The notes under the pieces: generated by a model
The model's input: only the letters and a program-made list of their open reading frames with translations
Told to the model about the DNA's origin: nothing
The model's database searches: none
Program-made: the position numbers and the translations under genes
Assembly (NCBI GenBank): GCA_017430155.1
Contig: JAFRNO010000329.1
Span: 1-7,576 of the forward strand
Origin: Kiritimatiellia bacterium
Lineage (GTDB): Bacteria > Verrucomicrobiota > Kiritimatiellia > RFP12 > UBA1067
DNA length: 7,576 bases
Reading direction: 5' to 3'
In this document: in pieces, positions 1 to 5,871 of the stretch
How positions within the stretch are numbered: position 1 is the stretch's first letter
Layout: each line of letters opens with the position of its first letter

Positions 1-252
1 CTGCACGAACCGCGTCGTCACCGTGCAGGAGCCGCCGCCCTTCAGGCGCACGCTCCCCTCGCGAATCTCCAGCCCGGCGTTCGCGAGCGCCGCGCCCGTG
101 AGGTCCAGCTCGCCCGCGCCCACCTTCACGAGCACGTCGCCCGTGAACCGGCGCCCCGGCTCGACCTTCCGCGTCTGACCGGCGGGAACGTCAATCGTCT
201 CGGCCTGCGCCAAACACGCCGCCGCCACCAAAACCGCAACTAGCACTTTCAT
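1..252 (-). CDS. Secreted Gly-rich, beta-strand-rich protein, N-terminal fragment (function unknown)
   Basis: An open frame runs 84 codons from the ATG at 252-250 to the window edge without a stop, so the 3' end is missing. Residues 1-17 form a clear Sec signal peptide: Lys2, a hydrophobic Val/Leu/Ala core, and a likely cut after Ala-Gln-Ala (residue 17). The mature part is short alternating hydrophobic/polar strands with Gly turns (for example GDVLVKVGAGELDLTGA and GLEIREGSVRLKGGG), as in secreted beta-helix or beta-sandwich surface proteins. The start is supported by a strong Shine-Dalgarno sequence, AAAGGAAA, at 266-259. The GH78 stop lies only 13 bases upstream, so the two genes are very probably co-transcribed. 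It resembles, from memory, N termini of large secreted proteins in Kiritimatiellota-like genomes that continue into discoidin-like or autotransporter-like regions; that is inference. A glycan-binding or surface role is possible but unproven. Confidence 0.75.
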   Translation of the reverse strand, partial: MKVLVAVLVAAACLAQAETIDVPAGQTRKVEPGRRFTGDVLVKVGAGELDLTGAALANAGLEIREGSVRLKGGGSCTVTTRFVQ

Positions 253-258
253 TATTCG

Positions 259-266
259 TTTCCTTT
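259..266 (-). promoter_or_regulatory. Shine-Dalgarno site of the gene starting at 252
   Basis: AAAGGAAA ends six bases before the ATG at 252, putting the GGA core about eight bases from the start. Its first A is the last base of the GH78 stop codon, so ribosomes finishing GH78 end on top of this site. The same AAAGGAA core precedes the gene starting at 4616. Confidence 0.7.
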
Positions 267-2335
267 CACTTGCCGAAACGGAGGATCCACTCGTCCACGC
301 TGCCGAACATCGGATGGCAGTTGGAGTACACGTTGTCGCTCTCCTTCCACGTCTCCCACAGCGTGGTCGCGCCGCGCTCCAGCATGTGCAGCCAGCCGGG
401 GAAGCCCTTGTGGAGCACGATCTTCCGCGCGATGTCCACGCGCCCGTGCTCCGATAGGTACATGAGCATGTACCGCGTGGAGAAGATGCCCGTCGTGGGA
501 CCGTACCCCTTCTCCTCGATGGCCTTCACGAGCTGCCGTTCGGCCGCGGCCACCTGATCCTGCGGCACGAGGCCGAGGTAGAGCCCGATCGCCTGCGCCG
601 ACTGCGTGCCGTTCGCCACGATGCCGTCCTTCACGTACTTCGCCGCGAACGCCGCCTTGATCTTCGCCGCAAGCGCCGCGAACTCTGTCGCGTCGTCCAG
701 ACGCCCCAGCCGCTTCGCGAAGCCCGCCGTGAGCGACACGAACCGATACCAGTGCGCCGTGGCCGTCACGCCGTCCGGCGCACGCTGCAACGCCTCGTGG
801 TCGCCGATGCACTGCGGGATGAGTCCGTCGGGATGCTTCGCCGCCAGCTGGCGGATGTAGCGCGTGCAGACGGGATAGAAGTCGAGCGCCTTCGTCTCGT
901 TGTAGTGGCGCAACAGCCCGTCGATCAGCTCCGGCACGGCGAGCGCCCACGAGACCGGACCCGACCGGCCGCCCTCGCCCTTCACGGCGATGCCCACGTA
1001 AGGCGCGGTCTCGGTGAGCCACCCGTCGTCGGACGCCTCGTCCGCGAAGTCCTGCAAGATCTTGAGGTAGATCGCGCGCATGTCCCAGTTGAGCATGTAC
1101 GCCTCGTATGTGGACACGATGTCGCCGCCGTACCCCAGCCGCTCACGCCCCGGGCAATCGCTCTGCACGCCGCCGATCAGGTTCGCCTGAAACGTCCGGC
1201 GACACATCTCGTGGATGGCCGCGAGGTCTTTGTTTTCCGTCTTGAACGCCTTCGCCGCCGGTGCCTTCTCCTTCAGCGACAGCATCGAACGCACCGTGCG
1301 CGTGGCATCGCCCGTACCCAACAGATGTTTCGCCCCGCGGATCTCCGCATAGCGGAAGACGTGCCAGGTAAACGGCGGCGTGAAACTCTCGACGTTTGAT
1401 GGTAGGGCGGTCGCCCCGCGACCGCCGCAGATGTACACATCGCGCTGGCACGCGACGTGCGGCGCGCCCGGCCCGCCGTTGCCGCGCTTGATCTGACCGG
1501 CCGTCTGGGTCAGCACGTTGACGGTTCCGTCCGCGTTGAGCCGCTCGCCGTAGACGATCTCGACGCGCGTACCGCGCGCCTCACTGCGGAAAACGAACTC
1601 CGGCACGCCAGATGCATTGACGCCGAAGTCGACGACCTGCACCTCGCCCTCCTTCAGCCAGCGCGCCGTGCCGTGGTGGACGTCCGGAGAAATCATTCCC
1701 GGATGCGTGCTCGGCCATTCGACGATCTTGCCCTTCGGCCCCTTTACGACGACCGCCGGCTTCCACTCCGTGTCCTCCGGACGCGTCGCGTCGATCTCCG
1801 TGCCGAGATAGACCGAGTTGCGGATGACGTTCGTCTTGCGCCACTTCCACTCCAGCGGCCTCTCCACGCCGTCGATCGCCATCTTGAAGCACGGCCGCCC
1901 GTGCGCCACCACCTCGCGGAAGAGGCGATGGCCCCAGAAACGGAGCGGCGGCAGGTTGTAGAAGCCGTTGCCGAGGCGCACGAACACGGTGTTCGTGGCG
2001 TCGGTCACGCGTATCGTGCGCGTGGTCGTGGAATAGACCGTCTTGTCGTAGGGCGTCCAGAGGGTGTCGAGTCCGTCGGGATTCATGTACGACCCGTCAA
2101 GGGAGAAGCTCCCGAAGCCCGCGCAGACGAAATGGATTTTCGTCTCGGTCACGCCCGGCGGAAGGACGAACTCCGCCTTGAACTCGGGCGCGGGATCCTC
2201 CTCGTACCAGTCCGCGCCGTTCCGGTCGGGCAACCCGTCGCCGATCCACGGAAGCGCCGCAAGAGGGCCGCCATTCGCGAGAACGACATGCGCGGCGATC
2301 ACCAGCGCGGAAACAACTGCAAGTCTGATTTTCAT
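266..2335 (-). CDS. Secreted GH78 alpha-L-rhamnosidase lacking the usual C-terminal domain
   Basis: Predicted inverting exo-enzyme releasing terminal alpha-L-rhamnose from glycans (689 aa). Residues 1-20 are a signal peptide cut after Val-Leu-Ala. About residues 30-160 match the Bac_rhamnosid_N beta-sandwich (LGNGFYN). About 225-345 match the Bac_rhamnosid domain (VVDFGVNASG, then VEIVYGERLNADG). About 360-685 are the (alpha/alpha)6 catalytic barrel. The hallmark DCPGRERLGYGGD (393-405) places Asp393, Glu398 and Asp405 at the spacing of the sugar-binding and catalytic acids of Bacillus RhaB (D567, E572, D579). Glu661 in TLWETW is the expected general base, followed by HPMFGSVDEW. The protein ends four residues after that motif, so the Bac_rhamnosid_C beta-sandwich is absent. 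Start: an in-frame TTG at 2341 would add two residues, but the ATG at 2335 gives the natural MKIRL signal peptide. No Shine-Dalgarno is seen. It follows the gene ending at 2391 by 55 bases and precedes the gene at 252 by 13. Substrate is unknown. Confidence 0.93.
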   Translation of the reverse strand: MKIRLAVVSALVIAAHVVLANGGPLAALPWIGDGLPDRNGADWYEEDPAPEFKAEFVLPPGVTETKIHFVCAGFGSFSLDGSYMNPDGLDTLWTPYDKTVYSTTTRTIRVTDATNTVFVRLGNGFYNLPPLRFWGHRLFREVVAHGRPCFKMAIDGVERPLEWKWRKTNVIRNSVYLGTEIDATRPEDTEWKPAVVVKGPKGKIVEWPSTHPGMISPDVHHGTARWLKEGEVQVVDFGVNASGVPEFVFRSEARGTRVEIVYGERLNADGTVNVLTQTAGQIKRGNGGPGAPHVACQRDVYICGGRGATALPSNVESFTPPFTWHVFRYAEIRGAKHLLGTGDATRTVRSMLSLKEKAPAAKAFKTENKDLAAIHEMCRRTFQANLIGGVQSDCPGRERLGYGGDIVSTYEAYMLNWDMRAIYLKILQDFADEASDDGWLTETAPYVGIAVKGEGGRSGPVSWALAVPELIDGLLRHYNETKALDFYPVCTRYIRQLAAKHPDGLIPQCIGDHEALQRAPDGVTATAHWYRFVSLTAGFAKRLGRLDDATEFAALAAKIKAAFAAKYVKDGIVANGTQSAQAIGLYLGLVPQDQVAAAERQLVKAIEEKGYGPTTGIFSTRYMLMYLSEHGRVDIARKIVLHKGFPGWLHMLERGATTLWETWKESDNVYSNCHPMFGSVDEWILRFGK

Positions 2336-2341
2336 GTGCAA
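2331..2341. repeat. 11-bp direct repeat, copy A (at GH78 start)
   Basis: TTCATGTGCAA on the plus strand (TTGCACATGAA in the coding direction) covers the GH78 start codon. It is identical to 5844-5854 at the DUF3142 start. The flanking bases differ on both sides. The copies lie 3,513 bases apart in the same orientation and enclose the DUF3142 gene and its partner. It could be a shared initiation context, an insertion footprint or chance. Confidence 0.6.
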
Positions 2342-2342
2342 G

Positions 2343-2371
2343 ATTGTACCAAATCCCCTCCCGCGCGTAAA
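2343..2371 (-). promoter_or_regulatory. Candidate sigma-70-type promoter for GH78
   Basis: In the 55-base gap before GH78, the minus strand has TTTACG (2371-2366, 4 of 6 to the -35 consensus), a 17-base spacer, and TACAAT (2348-2343, 5 of 6 to the -10 consensus). Transcription would be expected to start about seven bases past the -10, at or next to the ATG at 2335. That gives a nearly leaderless mRNA and fits the missing Shine-Dalgarno. Promoter consensus in this organism's phylum is uncertain and one match in a short gap can be chance. The gap holds no hairpin terminator that I can see, so read-through from upstream is also likely. Confidence 0.35.
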
Positions 2372-2390
2372 TGGAAAACATCGTGTGCCG

Positions 2391-4616
2391 TCATGGCGTC
2401 GGTACCTGAAGTCTCTGAAGTTGCTCTTTTGTGAAGCGCGGCGGAACTCTCAGTGGAACGAGGTGTCGCTCTTCGTCATAGTATTTCTTCTTGAACCACA
2501 GGAAGGCGGGACCATTGAACCACCTTTCGACCCTCGCACGCGGGTGGCGCATGGAGACGAGTCTCTTGTAAAACCAGTCCGCCTCCTGCGCATCGTCCAG
2601 GCTCAGCGAGGCAACCCCGCCGAACATCAGGGACCAAGCGCGAACATCCGCGTTTCGCGCGTGGCTGACCGCCGACTTCGCATATTCCACCGCCTTCCGA
2701 CGATAGTGGAAGCGCGTTGCCACACGGTCCTGCGGAGCGGTCCATCCAATCCAGCGCGAATCAGCCTTTTCCTTTTCCAGCCGCAGTGGCACGTCCACGG
2801 GCTCCGCAACCGGAAGTGCGTCGGTCTTGTAATGACCGCCGTAAATGGCCACGTCAGGACGTAATTCCGTCCCCATGAGTTCCATGCCGCGCGTCGCGGT
2901 CAGACGGCTCAAGTTCAAAAACGCCACAGCGCGCGCGTCGGCATCTCCCCCTGGATTGTGCGCAATGGCCGACAACTCGCGGAACTCGTCGCAGAGGGGC
3001 TTCAATTCCCGAGGTGCCCACGCCGCAGCCTCTTGAAGCCGCCCGTAACGCATCAGCCGCCGCATCAGCAAACTTCGCAGCATGTCTTTGTCGCGCGATT
3101 CAATTCGGGCACCCTGCATGAATCTTATAAGTTCGTCGACCGTCATGCATCTCTCCGCGACGAACGCGATGTCAATCCAGTTTCGTGCGAGCAGGAACGC
3201 ATACAGAGCCTCTTCAAGGTCACGGACCGCGACCATCACCACGCCCAGTTCCCCGGCTACAACTCGCGGAAGCGTCGGTTCATGCGATTGCGGCACGGAA
3301 TAGTCCCGGGAACGCCCGAACAAATCCTCGCAGAAAGATCCCGAAGGCCCGTATATGCCGGAATAATTGATCGAGCCGAAAAATCCATAATCGCCGACGT
3401 ACTCCTCCCCCGTATGCCAATAGTCTCCCATCCATGGGCTAATGCCGTACCCGGTTACGGGATCGCCCGATTGGCATCCTCTCCGCCGATACTCCTCCAG
3501 CCATTCATGAAGCCGTTCACCCGCATTTTCATAGTTTCCGTCCAATCGTGCGAGACGCGCTTCCAGGAACAGCCGAATGAGCGACCGGGCAGGAGACATC
3601 GCGAGAAGTTTTCGGCAAAGGCCTAGATCGCCGCGATTGAACGCGATCCAGGCCTGGCGGTCCGCGCCCAGCGCCGGCTTCTCCGGGCGCACCGCGCGAT
3701 CCGGCAGGCGCCCGCCCGCGCCATACGCGATCGCGACCTCGACGCCAACAAGGTCGGCGCACAGGGTCTCGAGCCGCGCCTTTTCCGTCCCCTCGGTCAG
3801 GCGTCTGCCACAAAAGATGCGCTTCGCGAAACCGGGCCACTCCCTCCATTCCGCGCCGGCATACGCAGTCAGCACCAATGGGTCATAACGCCTTCCGCAC
3901 GTTGCCGACAGGAACCGAAGCGCAAACGACTCCAACGCCGCCGTGTCCTTGAAGCCGGCGTCGACCGCCCGACGCAGTGCGTCAACATGCCGATCCTTGC
4001 TGTTGAATGTTCGCGCATTCGCGATCCGCACGAAATGCACCCACACAGTCCTGTACAAACGCCGCTCTTTCGGAAGGGCCAGCAATTCCCCGAACGGCGC
4101 GGGGTCGTCGTCCTTGCGAAAGACGAGCCACTGGGCATGACCGAGTTTGTAAAGATAGAATTCCAATGCATAGCCGGGGACTTTCTGCGGGATTTCCACT
4201 TCCTCGCCGCTTTCCAGCCGTTTGCACACGCTTTCGCGAAACGCGGTGAATTGTTGCCAGTCCCCGGCAACTGCCTCCTTTGAAACGCCTGCGGCCATGC
4301 CCGCCGCGAAAAAGTCCAGTTCGTCCGCCTGAGCGGTTGAGACGCGATTGCCTTTCGGCGCTTTCCCCGTCCACGCGGGATAATAGTGCGCGCCGATCAT
4401 CGCCAATTCCGTTCCCAGGTGCGGCGTCACGCGATAGGCGTCGAAGCATTTCACCGCCGCGTTGGTGGCGACCTCTGCCGTCGAGAAAAAATTTAGATCA
4501 TATTCGCAGCCGTGCGGAAAATACGACACCGGAAAGTACGGGCCACAGGCCAGGACGTCCAGTGCCTGCACCAACGACAGCAGGGCAATCGGGGCAAGGA
4601 TGCGAGCAGAATTCAT
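2391..4616 (-). CDS. Exported large helical-repeat-like protein with CGPYFP N terminus, DUF3142 partner (function unknown)
   Basis: A 741-residue protein with no catalytic motif I recognise. Residues 1-23 are an export signal. The mature start is CGPYFP, and VLAC at 21-24 is an acceptable lipobox, so it may be a lipoprotein on Cys24 or a soluble protein cut after Ala23. The rest is mostly Ala/Leu/Arg-rich amphipathic helix, TPR-like in texture, clearest at 320-375, 455-545 (FVAERCMTVDEL at 485-496) and 640-690 (DVRAWSLMFGGVASLSL, DDAQEADWFYKRLV). A Gly/Tyr/Trp-rich segment at about 384-440 (MGDYWHTGEEYVGDYGFF) interrupts the helices. I recall similar CGP-starting long proteins beside DUF3142 genes in other bacteria, but could not check. 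Start: the frame is open upstream to 4811, but the ATG at 4616 has the signal peptide and an AAAGGAAG site, and overlaps the DUF3142 stop as ATGA, so coupled translation is likely. GC and third-position GC are lower than in GH2 and GH78. A scaffold or binding role is inference. Confidence 0.85.
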   Translation of the reverse strand: MNSARILAPIALLSLVQALDVLACGPYFPVSYFPHGCEYDLNFFSTAEVATNAAVKCFDAYRVTPHLGTELAMIGAHYYPAWTGKAPKGNRVSTAQADELDFFAAGMAAGVSKEAVAGDWQQFTAFRESVCKRLESGEEVEIPQKVPGYALEFYLYKLGHAQWLVFRKDDDPAPFGELLALPKERRLYRTVWVHFVRIANARTFNSKDRHVDALRRAVDAGFKDTAALESFALRFLSATCGRRYDPLVLTAYAGAEWREWPGFAKRIFCGRRLTEGTEKARLETLCADLVGVEVAIAYGAGGRLPDRAVRPEKPALGADRQAWIAFNRGDLGLCRKLLAMSPARSLIRLFLEARLARLDGNYENAGERLHEWLEEYRRRGCQSGDPVTGYGISPWMGDYWHTGEEYVGDYGFFGSINYSGIYGPSGSFCEDLFGRSRDYSVPQSHEPTLPRVVAGELGVVMVAVRDLEEALYAFLLARNWIDIAFVAERCMTVDELIRFMQGARIESRDKDMLRSLLMRRLMRYGRLQEAAAWAPRELKPLCDEFRELSAIAHNPGGDADARAVAFLNLSRLTATRGMELMGTELRPDVAIYGGHYKTDALPVAEPVDVPLRLEKEKADSRWIGWTAPQDRVATRFHYRRKAVEYAKSAVSHARNADVRAWSLMFGGVASLSLDDAQEADWFYKRLVSMRHPRARVERWFNGPAFLWFKKKYYDEERHLVPLRVPPRFTKEQLQRLQVPTP

Positions 4617-5848
4617 TTCCGCATCTTCCTTTCTTTCATCGAAATACCTTGGGGATTGACCTGCGCAATCGCTTTGCCGAACACAACCGGCTCGCCGCAG
4701 GCGCATGGCGCGACAGAGACGGCATCCGGGAGACGGCCATGCACCACATCGCCCTCGATGCGGCATCCGTTCAACGGGAAGAACTCCCCGCCCAATCCAG
4801 ATGCACCCCAATCAATTGCAACGGCAACGCCCTCGAACGGAATCTGGTGCCGATAACGCGCAATGAGGTCCACCGTCCCCGCACGCACGCCACCGCGAAC
4901 CGCAAACTCGACGGTCGGCGCCGGACGTTGGCCGTCTTCAAGAAGGGCCAGCGTCTCGCGTTCAAGGCACCAGCGGTCGACGCCGCGAACCGGCAGACGG
5001 AACCAGATCGCCGGCAAACGCAACGACGACGTGAATATCTCGTGCAGTAAATCCAGATCCGGCGCGGCGAGTCCGCAGGTCGTTTCGGGCGACCGGACGA
5101 AATCGTCGGGTAACCCCTCGGCATACAGACGCCGAAAGCTGCCGTCCGCGTTGAACGTCAAGACGTATGCGTATGACGGCAGGGCCATCTTGAATCGTCC
5201 ATCCAACGCCCGCGCCATCCGCAATGCCCGAAAGACGGTCGTTCGCCCCATCAGCGACCACGTCTCTGCTCGGTTCTTCGGCGCATCAATGCCATGCAAC
5301 TGAATGACGGGCTCGTCAATTGCGGCAAGTACCCGGCGAATGCCCGCCAAATCTAGGTGGCAGGGAAGAAAGGTCGCGCCAAGCCGCAACGCCGCCGCCT
5401 CCGGCCAACGGAGACGTATTTCCTCAACCAACTCGCCGTAGCGAGCTATTAGCCGTTCCGGGACGTCAACGTCCAATTGCATTCGGTGAACGCCGAGCGC
5501 GCCGGCGCGGGAGACGAGAGCCCTGGCCGTCCTCTCGGGATCGTCGAGCGCCTGGACCGGAAACCTGAAAACAGCTGTGACACGCGGATGGCGCCAGATG
5601 CGATCCGGCACATCCACTCCACGCCACCGTGCGCCCCGTCCCTCATACTCAAGTTCGCCAGCGAGTACATAGAGATCATGCGTTCCCGCCTCAAGTTCAG
5701 AACGCACGGCCGACTCAACCTTGTCCGACCAATGACGTTGCCAGACATAAAAACCGTTTGCACTCGGAACTGCGGCGGACAATGGATTCCCAAAGGCTAT
5801 CGCGACAACCGCTCTCATCGCCATCGCAACTAACGAACGGTTCTTCAT
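4613..5848 (-). CDS. Secreted DUF3142 family protein
   Basis: A 411-residue protein recognised as DUF3142 from several motifs: YVWQR (34-38), MQLDVDVPERL (123-133), IQLHGID (182-188), MALPSYAYVL (221-230) and IWFRLP (281-286). No biochemical function is established for this family that I know of. Residues 1-26 are a signal peptide, probably cut after Ser-Ala-Ala. The spacing of a hydrophobic strand ending in acidic residues (Asp126, Asp128, Glu131), a later QLHG strand and a PSY strand looks like a TIM-barrel hydrolase, but this is inference and no catalytic residue is proven. Start: an in-frame TTG at 5854 would add two residues; the ATG at 5848 gives a normal MKNR signal peptide. No good Shine-Dalgarno precedes it. 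The GH2 stop is 23 bases upstream, suggesting an operon. The 3' end overlaps the next gene by four bases (ATGA). The basic tail KERKMRK is encoded by the purine-rich ribosome-binding region of that next gene. GC content is lower than in the flanking hydrolases. Confidence 0.88.
   Translation of the reverse strand: MKNRSLVAMAMRAVVAIAFGNPLSAAVPSANGFYVWQRHWSDKVESAVRSELEAGTHDLYVLAGELEYEGRGARWRGVDVPDRIWRHPRVTAVFRFPVQALDDPERTARALVSRAGALGVHRMQLDVDVPERLIARYGELVEEIRLRWPEAAALRLGATFLPCHLDLAGIRRVLAAIDEPVIQLHGIDAPKNRAETWSLMGRTTVFRALRMARALDGRFKMALPSYAYVLTFNADGSFRRLYAEGLPDDFVRSPETTCGLAAPDLDLLHEIFTSSLRLPAIWFRLPVRGVDRWCLERETLALLEDGQRPAPTVEFAVRGGVRAGTVDLIARYRHQIPFEGVAVAIDWGASGLGGEFFPLNGCRIEGDVVHGRLPDAVSVAPCACGEPVVFGKAIAQVNPQGISMKERKMRK
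4625..4632 (-). promoter_or_regulatory. Shine-Dalgarno site of the gene starting at 4616
   Basis: AAAGGAAG ends eight bases before the ATG at 4616 and lies inside the last codons of the DUF3142 gene. It decides the start of the downstream gene against the far upstream in-frame starts, and with the ATGA overlap argues for coupled translation of the two proteins at a matched ratio. Confidence 0.7.
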
Positions 5849-5854
5849 GTGCAA
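5844..5854. repeat. 11-bp direct repeat, copy B (at DUF3142 start)
   Basis: TTCATGTGCAA on the plus strand, identical to 2331-2341. It sits in the 23-base GH2-DUF3142 gap and covers the DUF3142 start codon. Removing everything between the copies would leave the GH2 stop, the same short gap, and an intact GH78 start. Confidence 0.6.
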
Positions 5855-5871
5855 ATGCTCAGGTTCTTACG

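Noticed and set aside
253..300. Frameshift that would hide the missing GH78 C-terminal domain
   Set aside because: The other frames after 266 do not continue into domain-like sequence, and a gene with its own Shine-Dalgarno and signal peptide starts at 252.
252..1022. 256-residue minus-strand open frame overlapping the GH78 3' end
   Set aside because: It is an alternate frame of the GH78 gene: Arg/Gly/Ala-rich, with no domain match. The GH78 frame carries the catalytic Glu661 and FGSVDEW motifs over the same bases.
2336..2341. TTG start two codons upstream of GH78 (and the same at 5849-5854 for DUF3142)
   Set aside because: The ATG gives a typical Met-Lys signal peptide in both cases and TTG has no better ribosome site. 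Kept only as part of the repeat observation.
1457..2434. 325-residue plus-strand open frame
   Set aside because: Antisense to GH78, very Arg/Val/Ala-rich with no recognisable family. Long antisense frames are expected where third-position GC is high.
2064..2864. 266-residue plus-strand open frame across the 2336-2390 gap
   Set aside because: Overlaps two well-supported minus-strand genes and has low-complexity, unnatural composition.
4617..4811. Upstream extension of the 741-residue protein by 65 residues
   Set aside because: The extra residues are Arg/Cys-rich, lie within the DUF3142 gene, and would bury the signal peptide. The ATG at 4616 has the ribosome site and the ATGA overlap.
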